Assembly (NCBI RefSeq): GCF_000801105.2
Contig: NC_079513.1
Location: 24,706,273 to 24,770,272 of the forward strand
Direction: 5' to 3'
DNA: 64,000 nt
DNA from: Raphanus sativus
Taxonomy: Eukaryota > Streptophyta > Magnoliopsida > Brassicales > Brassicaceae
Of this stretch, positions 12,451 to 24,199 are shown piece by piece. The translations under genes and the position numbers were made by a program. Numbering within the stretch: the stretch's first letter is position 1; each line of letters starts with the position of its first letter. The notes beneath the pieces were generated by a model. That model worked only from the letters and a program-made list of their open reading frames with translations. It ran no database searches and had not been told where the DNA came from.

Positions 12451-13545
12451 ATGGAAGAAGTGAAGAAAATCTTGGACGAAAGTCCAGACGACGTCACCGA
12501 GCGTATCCTCGCAATCACCCGGAGATGTTATTACCCGAACCTCTCTCTCGCCTCCAAGAACTTCAACCGTATTCTTGGTACTCCGGGAATCTACCACTTA
12601 CGCTCCGCCCTCGGCGTCACCGAACCCATTCTCTACGCCTCCATCGGTTTCCCTCCTTCCGAAAGCGCTAGTTGGTTCATTCTACACCAAGAAAAGGTTT
12701 CTTTACGCCTACGCAAGATCCTATCACTCCCTTCGAGGCTTCTGATTGCGGTCGCCACAGTCGGAACAGATATGTACGTACTCGGCGGAAGCGTCAGTGG
12801 GAAACCCACGTCGGACGTGAATCTCATTGACTGCAGATTCCACACCAGTCGCTCTCTCCCGAGCATGAAAAGAGCTCGCAGCGGCGCCGTCGCCGGAGCC
12901 ATCGACGGCAAGATATACGTTATCGGAGGTTGTACGAAAGAGTCCGACTTTATCGGAGGTTGTATCGAATCGTTTGATGTAGAGACTCAGTCTTGGCGTG
13001 ACATGCCTTGGGTGTTGCCACGTGTCCATTGTCAAGGAAAGTTCGTGACAAGTGCTGTGATGGACGACAAGATCTTTGTTTTGGGTACCAAATGTTTGGT
13101 TTTCGATCCCAATGTAGGTGCTTTGGTTCAATGGGACGATGGAGGTGAGCTTAAGAAACTGTGGCAAGCCTCCTCTTGTGTGATTGATGATAGGTTGTAT
13201 ACGATTGATCTTGGGCGGTCTCTTAAGCACCCCATCATCGTGTATGATCCAAAGGCAGAGGAGAAGAGGTGGAGACCCGTTTATGGTGTTAACTTGAGTA
13301 GGGATTTGCGCCCTCTTATTGCTTATTATGACTCCAAAATGGCGAATTTTGGTGGGAAGCTGTTGATACTTGTTGGTGGTATCGCCATGCCTGATTCTCA
13401 TTGCGAGGACGAACAGGTTTGGTGCGTAAAGATCGCTTTGGAAAGACACGGAGATGAGATTTGGGGGCATGTGGAATCAACCGAGCTGGTGCTTGAATCA
13501 AAAAAGTGGCCTTCCATTGAGCTTTCTCGAACTGTCACTCTTTGA
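12451..13545 (+). CDS. F-box/kelch-repeat protein
   Basis: A single-exon gene for 364 residues. The N-terminus (about residues 8-50: DESPDDVTERILAITRRC...LSLASKNFNRIL) is a weak F-box, the part that binds SKP1 in an SCF ubiquitin ligase. It is followed by kelch-type blades with the repeated GG and spaced Trp/Tyr pattern (MYVLGGS, KIYVIGGC, FDVETQSWRDMP, KIFVLG). Substrate is unknown. The frame is open further upstream to an ATG at 12313, but 12451 gives the usual short N-terminus before the F-box. The kelch half is complete and nothing interrupts it, unlike its neighbours on both sides. Crucifer F-box/kelch genes form a large, fast-changing family, so orthology cannot be set by eye. Confidence 0.85.
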   Translation: MEEVKKILDESPDDVTERILAITRRCYYPNLSLASKNFNRILGTPGIYHLRSALGVTEPILYASIGFPPSESASWFILHQEKVSLRLRKILSLPSRLLIAVATVGTDMYVLGGSVSGKPTSDVNLIDCRFHTSRSLPSMKRARSGAVAGAIDGKIYVIGGCTKESDFIGGCIESFDVETQSWRDMPWVLPRVHCQGKFVTSAVMDDKIFVLGTKCLVFDPNVGALVQWDDGGELKKLWQASSCVIDDRLYTIDLGRSLKHPIIVYDPKAEEKRWRPVYGVNLSRDLRPLIAYYDSKMANFGGKLLILVGGIAMPDSHCEDEQVWCVKIALERHGDEIWGHVESTELVLESKKWPSIELSRTVTL

Positions 13546-14892
13546 TGATAGCTGCTTAAGATGGGTGTGGTTAACCTCTTACAGGTACGTGTCTCTGTGC
13601 TTGTACTTAATTAAGTGCCTCTTGTCTTTTACGTCTCAAAGCTTAGTTTTGTTTTTAATTGCAGGTGAAGGATCGTCTTGTTCATGTCTTTTAAGCAGCT
13701 TGTTGATCGATCGAAGCAAAGTTTCTGTCATCTCACACCTCAATTGTAACTCGTCCTTCTTAACCTTTGTGCACAGTGTGAAAACTCTTTACCGATTTAG
13801 CCTTGATTTTAGCTGCCTTTTGTAAAGTGATACTTCTGGTTATTTTTGAAAACTCAGATACTTCTGCCTTTTGATAACTCAGATATATAGGCCATTCCTT
13901 CTCTTATTTTTAGCTGCCTTTTGTAAAGTGATACTTCTGGTTGAAATGCATCTTTGGTTATCTGATAAGCCACAAACTAACTCAAACAAAATTTCCAAGT
14001 CATCACTGCTTCTTAATTCTTATATATGTGTTATCATGTATATTTGCGTAATGTATACTATTTTACTTTTAGGTGCAAACTTTCCACCTCCACGTCATCA
14101 ATATACCTCCTGCATACTCACATATCCACCTCCGATATAATTAACCATAGCTACGATAAACACTCCAGCAAATTACATAAACTCTAATTATAAGAGAAAC
14201 ACATAACTTCTTATCCAACAGATAGATAAACATAAACGAGTTCTTACAAAATATATGCACCCGAAAACTGTAACCCTAGTTAAGATAAACACAACTGCAA
14301 TTACATAAGCCCCCGTAATATGCATTAGTTAATTACTCAGACATATATTGTTAAAGAAATGTCAATTACACGTTATAATATGCTTAGATTTCAAGTAATC
14401 TACTCAGGTAGATATTTTTACAAACTTTATTTTGGTTGATGAAAACATTAATCTACTCAGATATTCTTAAATTAACACAATAATAACAAAGCAACTGACT
14501 GACATGTCATCTCCTTTATATAAAAAAAAATGAGAGCTTTCCTAAGCGTGGAGATTAATATATAGATGAGAGTCTTTTGGCCCTTAATATAGCTGATTTC
14601 TTCGCGATTACGATGAGGCCGCACGCACCTGATCGTAACTACTCTCCGTTCCAACCTCTCTCTCTCTCTCTCTCTCTCTCTCACAGCAGTTTCTGCGTGG
14701 GTTTATACGCTATTCTCCAGTGTACGTATACATGCACACACATATTCGTATGTTGATGTAATTTGCATAGGGTTTGTTGATTTTGGGTCTCTGAGTTTTC
14801 AATTTCGTCAACACTAAGCTCAGTGATCCGAATTGGGGATCGAATCGAAAACCTCAGTGGACTTCGTCTGCGATGACTGTTGATACTAGTAG
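13546..14892. other. Spacer with a 101-base-period direct repeat and (TC)n tract
   Basis: Probably begins with the F-box/kelch 3' UTR. A 35-base unit is present exactly twice, at 13807-13841 and 13908-13942. A (TC)n tract lies at about 14656-14682, and the leader of the glycine-rich pseudogene follows. No gene is seen. Confidence 0.6.
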
Positions 14893-17800
14893 ATGGCTCG
14901 ATTTCAATTTCTCTTCGTAGCTGTTGCGGTTTTTACCGTAAACCCTAGCTCAAACTACCGATTCGCCATTGTCGAGCCGAATTCGGGTTTCGATTCGGGT
15001 TCAGACCCGGATTCGGAGTCGCTGCTTTTCCATCAGGATTACTCCGCCGCCGCCTCCTCCTCACGGACGGTCGGTGTCTTGCAGCGAGGATCTCGGCGGC
15101 GTTGGGTTTCTGGATACCACTTGCAAGATCGTCAGCCGATTTGAATCTTACTAAATATGTGTATATAGCTGGGAAGGGTAATTTCATCATCCTACCTGGG
15201 GTTAAGTTTCTCTCGTCGCTGGGACGTTTGAGCTTTCCGCTGGTAACGCTAGCTTTGCCGATTCCGACGGGCATGGTGGGAGGGGAGCTTGTTGTTTGAC
15301 TGATACTAAGAAGCTTCCCGAAGATGTCTGGGGAGGGGATGCGTACTCGTGTTCGACTCTGGATGAGCCGTGGAGTTATGGGAGTAAAGGCGGGTCGACG
15401 AGCAGGGAGATTGATTACGGAGGAGGAGGAGGGTGGGAGAGTGAAGATGAATTTCACGCAGTTTCTGGTGGTTAATGGAGGAGCTAAAGTTGGTGGTGGC
15501 AGCATCTTCATCACGGCATATAAGATGTAACGTACTTTCGATTCTATGCTGTTTTTTCTCCATGGTCTTTCTAGTCAGCAGAGAAGGCAAGATTTGTCAT
15601 GGATTAAGCATTACTTGCTAGACGTAATCTTTAGCGCAAAATCCTCTCATGGTTGAATATTGTATGCTAGGACTGTGCTTTATAGGGTCTCTGTTCTCAT
15701 TTGGATATGTGATTAAGAATTCATCTTCTCCACGGCATATTTATTTTAAATTTAGGGTCTTGCTTATAACTCTCTGAAATTTGCTGTTTGTTATTGTATG
15801 GTTCACATGAAACAACTCATTTTCTATGTTTATTTCAACGGTTAGTGGTGAGCCTTTTGTCTTCTTAGATTCTTTGTGAATTGATCTCAGCTAGCATGCT
15901 TTGCTGTTATTTGAAGTGCAGGACTGGAATTGGACAGATCAGTGCATGTGGTGGGAATGGTTACGGTGGTTGGGGTGGTGGAAGAGTATCTGTTAATATT
16001 CTTAGCAGGCATGATGACCCAAAGATCTTTGTGCATGGTTAGATTCTCTTCCTTAATTATATCCACATTTCCAGAACTTGTGTGTTGCGAAATTTTATTG
16101 TGTCCTAAACTATTAACCAATAAATTTTCATGCTATAATTCCATTTTCCCAGCTGATAAATCATCACAGAAAAATTCTTACAGCGAGTATTTCCGTACTT
16201 GCTTAACATTGTCAATTATTTGAACTAATTTCATTCCCCCACATGCAAGCGGGTACAGTATCGGATGTCCAGATAACTCAGGGGCTGCTGAGACGCTATA
16301 CGATGCTGTTCCCCGAAGCCTTTTCGTTAGCAACTACAATCTGACGACAGATACTTAGTACGCTTCTCTTAGAATTCCCCTTCCAGCCTCTTTGGACCAA
16401 TGTTTATATCCAGGATAAAGCGCGGGTAACTTGTCCTCTGCTATGGAGTCGTGTTCAGGTATTTCAAAAGTGAATTTCAAGTGCATGGGCTTCGTAGGTC
16501 AACTATTTGATCACCTTCCGCAGTTGCAATGCTATTTGTGATCTCAGATCAAATGATATTGTTTCCTTTTTCTGCAACTCTAGTGTTTTCTGTATATTTT
16601 AGTCTTGCCTCTGTATATAAAATTTAGGTATTCAGTGGGATTTCCAGTTTTCAGCATATTATTTTGTAAAATCAAAGATGTAGTACTCAAATACTCAATA
16701 TGCAGGTTCAAGGGCAAATTAGTTTGTTGTGTGGAGGTGTTTTGAGCTTCGGATTGGCTCACTATGGTACATCAGTATTTGGATTATTGGCCGAAGAACT
16801 CTTAATGAGTGATTCCACTATCAACGTGAGTCTATTCCTGGTTCTCCACTTTTCGGAAATTCTGATGCAACAACATCGTGTCTGTCTGCGCTAGATACGA
16901 ATATTTCTGTGCTGCTACTATCTGCTTCATTCTTGATTTACCTGGCCATTCTTCATATTGCGTATTCTATTTTGATACTCATGTAAATCATTTGTTCGTC
17001 ATGCTTTTGTGTTATTGTCATGTACCAGGTTTATGGGGCTTTACGCATGACTGTCAAGATGTTCTTGATGTGGAATTCAGAATTGCATATAGATGGAGGA
17101 GGAGGAGGAGGAGAATCAGGAAATACAACTGTTTCGACTTCCATACTCGAAGCTAGCAATTTATTCGTTCTTAGGGTACTCACAAATTCATGTCATTGTT
17201 TTCCTTCTCCAAATAATATGTGACAAACTGTTTCATCTAATTTGTTTGTGTTACTTCTCAATCTAAATTAGGAATCATCTGTCATTCGGTCAAGTGCAAA
17301 TCTTGGAGTCCATGGACAAGGTCTCTTGAATCTAATTGGACCAGGGGGTTCAATTGAAGCACAACGGCTTGTTTTGTCACTGTTTTACCAGATTTATGTA
17401 AGTGGGCTCCTAGTGCTTATTTTGATGACATTCCTGCATCATATGACTATTCTGGGCTGATGAAAAATAGTCGGTGGTGTTTATAGCCACGAAAATGCAA
17501 TGAAACAGGCATAATGTGACAATCGGTCTCCTTTAGAGGCCATATTGGCTTTTAACATAATAGATGTAAAGAAGGTACTTGATGTCGACTTTTTTTTCCT
17601 CGAAATTGAAGGTTGGGCCTGGATCTATTTTGCGTGGTCCTCTACTGAATGCATCCCGAGATGCTGTGTAAGTTTTTAGGAAACGCCATATTATACTTAG
17701 TTTGATTTCATACGAAGATAATATCAACTGACGATAATTGACCTCTCATCCTTTGCAGTACACCAAAACTCTATTGTGATCGGCAAGATTGCCCCTATGA

Positions 17801-20800
17801 GCCACTGAGTCCTCCAGAGGACTGCAATGTCAATTCATCTCTATGCTTTACTCTACATGTATCTCTCCTGTATTTAAACTCACATGCTCTAGCATGAAAA
17901 TTCTGATAACGTTTCTTTCTTTCTAGATATGCCGTGTTGAGGATATTATCGTCCAAGGTTTCATCAAAGGATCAGTAGTTCATTTCCACCGTGCAAAAAC
18001 AGTAACCCTTGAACCTTCTGGAGAGGTTAGTTCCAGTGGAATGGGTAACAATAATTATTTTCTTTTTGGATTTGTTTTGATCGCGCGTCCTCTACATTTC
18101 GTATGGCATGTCCCTGGCTTACTCCATTTATTATAATATACAAGGTGCTACCCCTTCTCCATATAGGGAGAATCGAAGATATGTTCTTATACTTTTTAGT
18201 GTGTTTGTAGCATCATACTTAAGCAATTTTTAATGTGTTATCACAGGTTGTAGAGGTGGTGTAGGTGAAGGTAAATTATTGGGAAATGGCATTGGTAGTG
18301 GTGGTGGGCATGGCGGTAAAGGTGGGCGTGTATGTTACAATAACAGCTGTGTTGAAGGTGGAATTACGTATGGAAATGCACAACTCCCTTGTGAGCTTGG
18401 CAGTGGAAGTGGCGATTATAGCCCGGACTATTCATCTTCTGGTGGTGGTATTGTAGGTATGGAATGTCTGGGATTTGGTGATTCTGGAGTTCCATTAAAA
18501 CTGAGAGATTAGGTTGTGTCGTCACTAGAATTTGATGCAGAATGTATGCTGTAGACTGCTGACTATTCGTATTTCGTGTGTTGAATATTTGGCGAATTAT
18601 ATTTTGCTATTTGAAGTTTATGATTTATAGGCTGTTTACATTGTAGAAGCTTGTCATAGCTTAGGCCATATACTGTTGTGCATGCATGTAGTTACCATGA
18701 AAGCTTTAGCATTCATGATGATCCGTTTAACCTGTTCTTTCTTTTCCTTTGATTTCTGGTCAGTGATTGGTTCAGTGGAGCAGCCACTATCTGGTTTATC
18801 ACTTAAACGGTCAATTAGGGCTGATGGAGAAAGTGTCAAACGTTCTAGAAGAGATGAAAATGGTTCTGTAGTAGCACCTGGTGGTGGTTCTGGTGGAACA
18901 GCTCTTTTGTTCCTGCGTTATCTTAGTCGTCTCTTCTCTCAAGTGGTGGTGGGTCAGGCATTCCTGCTGGCGGTGGTGGTGGAGGAGGTGGGAGGATTCA
19001 TTTTCATTGGTCAAACATTCCCACTGGGGACATATACCAGCCTATTGCTAGTGTAAAAGGAATAATACATGCAAGGTATCACATGCATATTGGTGGGCCT
19101 TGGTTGTTTGGTTTTCTTCTGATGGGTCTCCTCATCCTCTTAGGACTTGTACTTTGTGTTGCACGAATGAAATTTGTTGGAGTTGATGATTTACCTGGCC
19201 CAGCACCGACGCATCATGGCTCTCGGATAAATCATTCCTTCCCTTTCCTTGAATCACTAAATGAGGTTAGATGATTTTCTTTGTCTTGGAATATTAGATC
19301 CAAAATTGTTTGTTTGTTGTACTTTATAGAAGCAAGTGAAGAATGATTTATGTATTTTCTGATTTATCACTCCAGATGCAACTTATATATGGCCAGCAGA
19401 CATAACTGAGCGAAATAACCTACCAAATATTCCTTATGATACAGAGTTGTTGTTTATAATGTTGCTTTTTTCAGGTGTTGGAGACAAATAGAGCAGAGCA
19501 ATCGCAGAGTCATGTGCATAGAATGTATTTTATGGGTCCTAATACATTCAGTGAGCCATGGCATCTCTCGCATAGTCCCCCAGAAGAGATAAAAGAGATA
19601 GTGTTAGTTGTTTCTTATTTGATTTCCTAGCTTGGTTGAGATTGTGTTTCATGAATTTGTCTGTTTATCTAATAAGTTGCCTTGGCTCTGAAATATTCTT
19701 ATACTGCTTTTGGGTCTTTTAGATATGAGGCTGCATTTAACACGTTTGTCGACGAAATCAACTCTATAGCTGCATATCAATGGTGGGAAGGTGCAATATA
19801 TAGTATTCTTTCAGTGGTTGCATATCCGCTTGCATGGTCATGGCAGCAATGGCGGCGGAAGTTGAAGTTGCAAAAGTTGCGTGAGTTTGTACGTTCAGAA
19901 TATGATCATTCTTGTTTCCGCTCCTGTCGCTCCCGCGCTTTATACGAGGGTCTGAAGGTAATTTCTGTGTTTATTTGATCTCGTAACTGCTTAACAGGAC
20001 TACACATTTTTCAGAATCTCTTATTCGTTTTAAAAGGATTTGTTGTCTTAATCTATTCATACTCTTTTTAAATTTAGGTCGTTTTAAAAGGATTTGTTGT
20101 CTTAATCTATTCATACTCTTGTTGGTGGTGATGGCAGTTACATGGCTCCTTTCTCACTTCAAAATGACAACATTCTTACTAGTCGGATGAGTCAGGTTGG
20201 TTACTTAGTTAACGAGAAGCAGTTTTAGCTGCCATGGTATAGGTTTATTGATCATTGTCATTGTTTTTATTTTCGCAGCTCGTTCCTCCCACTGCTTGCC
20301 ACTTGGTACAGATTGGTGGCTGGTGTAAATGCTCAATTACGCCTTGTTCGCTGTGGGCGTCTAAGATCAACGTTTCATTCTGTTCTGAGATGGTTAGAAA
20401 CTCATGCTAATCCTGCTCTGGAAACACATGGCATACGGGTTGATCTAGCCTGGTTCCAGACCGCAGCTCGTGGCTACTGCCAATACGGTCTCTTGATTCA
20501 TGCTGATGAGGGTTCTGAACCAACATCACCTCAGTGTCAGTGAGACAGATGGACTGAGATCCAGCCACGGTAAATAAATGAGAAATTGCATTCTTTCATA
20601 GAGTCCATTTTAGTGACAACCGTCATTTTCCGTTAGGCACTATGCGGGGTTTTGATTTCTTATTCTTGCAACTTCTAGTTACGGTGTGACTGCACATAAA
20701 GAGAATTCTTCGGCACATTTAAGAGACACTATGCTCTACAACCAAAACCACACAAACGCTGAGGATAATACAACACGCAGAAAGAACTATGGAGGGATAA

Positions 20801-21715
20801 TCGACCTTGACAGCGGTACCGAGTCTGAAAGAGAAGAGAGATATGCATATGCTTTTCCTTCTCTCTTTCTTAGTCCACAACACTAAACCCTGTGGGTACC
20901 TCTCCTGTCAAAATCCTTTATAATATGAATGTCTTATTAATTTATTATATGTTGTTTCGTCCAACTTTTCAATAACTACAGCGTCTCTTCCCTATGTTAT
21001 GTATTACAGGATATGGTTGGCTTAGTTATATCGATGATACTTCTAGGAGATCTTAGTCTAGTCTTGCTCACGCTGCTCCAGCTGTATTCGATTTCTTTGG
21101 TGGATGTACTTTTGGCATTGTCTATATTACCTCTCGGCTTGCTATTGCCATTCCCCGCTGGGATCAATGCCTTATTCAGTCATGGACCCAGACGCTCTGC
21201 TGGCTTAGGCGCTTTGTGGAACTTCATGTCCTTGGTTAATGTGGTCAGTTCTCTTTGGTTTTGTTCTTTTGTTGTTGCTAATTTGTTTCGGTTAAAAATG
21301 CAATGTGAACAGTTATGTATCTGAGTGTTGATTCTTTAGAAGATGTTGCATGTCTTACGTTATTTGACAATTTTTTGGTTCTGTGACAGTTTGTTGCACT
21401 TCTTTGCGGATATGTTCATTATAACAGCGGATCATCAGCAAGCAAGAAAATCCCATTTCAGCCGTGGAACATAAACATGTGAGTATTACTAACAATGCAA
21501 AGGAATACTTTTGATAATCTTACACTTTTTGTCTATAAAGTTTGTGACGTGTGTTGCGGTGATGCAGGGGTGAAAGTGAATGGTGGATATTTCCAGCGGG
21601 ACTGGTGGTGTGTAAGATAATGCAGTCACAGCTCATAAATCGGCATGTAGCAAACATGGAGATACAAGACCGCTCGTTGTACAGTAAGGATTATCAACTG
21701 TTTTGGCAGTCGTGA
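14893..21715 (+). pseudogene. Large glycine-rich multi-exon membrane protein gene, pseudogene (At5g11700-like)
   Basis: Scattered exons match one long plant protein annotated as glycine-rich or ephrin-receptor-like. They include a signal-peptide start at 14893, CSEDLGGVGFLDTTCKI in a second frame, Gly-rich stretches near 18280-18480, a membrane segment near 19090-19170 (PWLFGFLLMGLLILLG), SYDHSC-type and YQWWEGAIYSILSV parts near 19740-19960, and a last exon ending SLYSKDYQLFWQS at 21715. Damage is widespread: a one-base insertion before the stop near 15142, a frameshift and stop near 16352-16360, loss of a Cys-rich exon around 19078, loss of part of the exon near 20130, and a 54-base tandem duplication at 20025-20132. 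Function of the family is not established. The copy cannot make the full protein. Confidence 0.8.
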
Positions 21716-22210
21716 CCAAGTCTTGTCAGGTAATATTTTGGATCACAAGTCAAAACAGTCCAGCCCCAGTTTGTTTTTTTGTTACTTCTCTAGGTGAATA
21801 GAATTAGGGATACAAAAGAGAAGGAACTGTGATTGTCAAGAGGAAAAAGAAAGAAAACAAGTTTATTTGATGGATATATGATTTAGAGGGACAACAAAAC
21901 TAGTAACCAATCTAAAGATCCTGTCTGGGGGAAAAAGAATTGGTTTCGGTTTTGATTTTGTTTCTGTTTCTAGTGGACGGTTGTGTTGGTGAAGATCCTT
22001 GTTAAGGTTTGTATGTAAATAAGTGAGGAAACCAAAGATCAATCTACTTTTGGGGCTGTGTTTATTATATCTGCCTCAATACTCTTTAATGACTTCAGTT
22101 TTTTTTTTTTTGCTGTATATTTTGACAAGAAAAAAGGATTTGTTTGTATTATGGCGTTGGAGTTCTTGAGTACCAACAACACATGAATTACTGAGTTAAA
22201 CAAAAGAGTA
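21716..22210. other. Downstream region of the glycine-rich pseudogene
   Basis: Contains the former 3' end of the pseudogene and AT-rich DNA. No gene is seen. Confidence 0.5.
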
Positions 22211-22224
22211 TATAGATTCCAGGA

Positions 22225-22440
22225 GAGAAAGCTCAACAAAGCACATCCCAAGAAAAGCTCTTATAACATTAATGAACCCCTTTGATCAAAGCAAGCAAAA
22301 GCCCACCCATAAGAGCTGATCTTGAAGCAGCAGCAAGCCCTTGTCGCATAGACAGGAACCCTCACGTAACAGCACCTGCTACGATAGAGTTCCATGGATC
22401 TTCCTTCTTCCTAATGTACAGTTTTTCTTTGCCTGATGTC
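22225..22440 (-). pseudogene. TIM17 inner-membrane translocase fragment
   Basis: Read on the minus strand, one frame gives RKKEDPWNSIVAGAVT, a stop, then GFLSMRQGLAAASRSALMGG and LLLALIKGVH followed by a stop. This is the central and C-terminal part of TIM17, a channel subunit of the TIM23 complex that imports proteins through the mitochondrial inner membrane. The N-terminal half and start are absent and two stops interrupt the rest. Its place next to the glycine-rich pseudogene fits Arabidopsis At5g11690 (TIM17-3, recalled). Confidence 0.75.
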
Positions 22441-22530
22441 GAATCTCTGACTTGTGTCCGAATTTGGTTTTACTTGTGTCCAAACATGGTTTCTTATTAC
22501 AATCTCTTGACCTATTTATTCGTTTTTTGT

Positions 22531-22694
22531 AAAAAAAAAGAGGCAAAACAAAAATGAAATTTACTCTCTTGCATTTTTTTTTGTTTTGAACTTGTGATGA
22601 GTTTTTCATCTCATCTACACGATAATGAATGAAATCACAGCGTTAAAAGAAATCTCCAAAAAAAAAAAAAGAGGCAAAACAAAAATGAAATTTA
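22531..22694. repeat. 33-base direct repeat, period 131
   Basis: An A-rich unit ending in GAGGCAAAACAAAAATGAA plus ATTTA occurs at 22531-22563 and 22662-22694 with no mismatches. The 98 bases between are unique in the window. It could be a target duplication flanking a short insertion or a simple local duplication. Confidence 0.7.
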
Positions 22695-22746
22695 GCTGAA
22701 TCTCTAGTTCCAAAACAAGAAAACACACGTAATAAGATAAAACTTG

Positions 22747-23889
22747 TTATTCTGGTTCATCTCTTTGACCTCGAGGAACCGGGACCAAGCTGGGAAAACA
22801 AGTGCAATGCAAAGGCCAAGGATCAGCCACAGAATCTAAGTGGACTTTGCTGATCAACTTATTATCCCCCATAATATAGATCCAAGGTTTGCCAGTTTTA
22901 TCGCAACAACACACGACAAGCCTTTCATTGTTGTCAATGAAGTAACTCGGCTGCTGATAGTAGGTGGCCTGTGCTAAACGGGGAAGGTTAGGAATTGAAA
23001 AATTCATTAAACGCATCCAAACCACGCTTTTACCATCATCCTCAACGTTGACCTTGTTCTTAGTCACCCAAATCTCAATCTTCTTTGTTACCTTGCTTTG
23101 CTTTAACACCGAAAACCTATCTCCCTTAAAGACCCTAAGGACTAGAGCATCGAGAGGATGTCTCTTCCCACATGGTAGATCACAAAATCTGTAGAATCCT
23201 TCCCTCGAAAAATCAAAGGTTTCTAGGTGATACTTTGTCTCGTCAACAGAAACAATCCAAAACAAATTTCCATTCATCAAGACACCACTTAGAGAATGTG
23301 CCAGTGCAATTTGTTTTTTTTCCTTGTTAGTATCACCGGGTTTAGACACCACGTATTTCCACGTACCTGAGGCAAGGTCGTAGATTTTCCACTTGACATA
23401 ATTACACCAAATTGTCTTGTACGCTCTTTTCTCACCTGTACTATTAGTATTAGTATGAGGATAACCTATGCCATGGAATTTAAATCTAGTTTCCCTAATC
23501 CAAGTAATTTGTTTCAACCACGGGTTACAAACTGCGGCTCCTGTATCCGTGCTACATATCAAGAACTCGTCGCAATTAACCAACTTCGTAGGTTTTTGAG
23601 ATTCCAAACGGCCGGGAATATCCAATGATAACTCACGCACCACTATCTTGGGATCAATGCTCACCGAATAAATCTTTGATTTAGTTGTTAGGATGAATCG
23701 AAACGTGTCCTTGTGGTTGTATACGAACGTCTTGTCGTCCAATATAGCTTTCCATCGTTTGCAAACAACTCTGAAGCGCACGAGTGATTCTGGAGGGACG
23801 CGAGAGAGTATCTCTTCAATCATCTCCCATGGAAGCTTCTCCTCAAGCGCCGCTATCTCTGACTTTTGTTTTTTTGTGTTTGATTCCAT
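22747..23889 (-). CDS. F-box protein with F-box-associated (FBA) region
   Basis: A single-exon gene of 380 residues. The F-box is clear at about residues 17-60 (LPWEMIEEILSRVPPESLVRFRVVCKRWKAIL), followed by the FBA_1-type region with the usual marks VCNPWLKQITWIRE, FHGIGY, KIYDLASGTWKYV, LSGVLMNGNLFWIV and ETFDFSREGFYRFCDLPCG. Such proteins are substrate receptors of SCF E3 ligases; the target is unknown. The frame has no defect. An (AT)n tract of about 46 bases sits 40-90 bases upstream of the start in the promoter, a position where length variation could alter expression. Confidence 0.9.
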   Translation of the reverse strand: MESNTKKQKSEIAALEEKLPWEMIEEILSRVPPESLVRFRVVCKRWKAILDDKTFVYNHKDTFRFILTTKSKIYSVSIDPKIVVRELSLDIPGRLESQKPTKLVNCDEFLICSTDTGAAVCNPWLKQITWIRETRFKFHGIGYPHTNTNSTGEKRAYKTIWCNYVKWKIYDLASGTWKYVVSKPGDTNKEKKQIALAHSLSGVLMNGNLFWIVSVDETKYHLETFDFSREGFYRFCDLPCGKRHPLDALVLRVFKGDRFSVLKQSKVTKKIEIWVTKNKVNVEDDGKSVVWMRLMNFSIPNLPRLAQATYYQQPSYFIDNNERLVVCCCDKTGKPWIYIMGDNKLISKVHLDSVADPWPLHCTCFPSLVPVPRGQRDEPE

Positions 23890-23928
23890 TGTCTTTTTTA
23901 ACTAGTTAGGGTTTCAACAGAATGCTCG

Positions 23929-23930
<2 letters not shown>

Positions 23931-23977
<47 letters not shown>
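23931..23977. repeat. (AT)n microsatellite in the F-box promoter
   Basis: About 46 bases of pure TA/AT repeat immediately upstream of the minus-strand F-box gene start. Confidence 0.9.
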
Positions 23978-23980
<3 letters not shown>

Positions 23981-24199
23981 TGTAAGATCAATTTTCCTTT
24001 TTATATATACCGCCATTAAAAAATAAAAAGAAAATTTCTTGTTTATATTTAACATTATTATATTTATATTTTAGTTTTTCCGGTTTGGACAAAATTAAAA
24101 TCTTATATGTTTGTAGCCTGTTTCTTTTTATTTAGTTAATTTTACTAAAATTCAAAAAAAAAACAAAAAAACTAAAACTACATTTTTCCCTTTGATCAG

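Noticed and set aside
12724..13470. 248-residue open frame on the minus strand
   Set aside because: It is fully antisense to the F-box/kelch gene, whose domain pattern is clear.
14945..15514. 189-residue open frame on the minus strand
   Set aside because: It is antisense to exons of the glycine-rich pseudogene and has the Pro/Arg-rich composition of a shadow frame.
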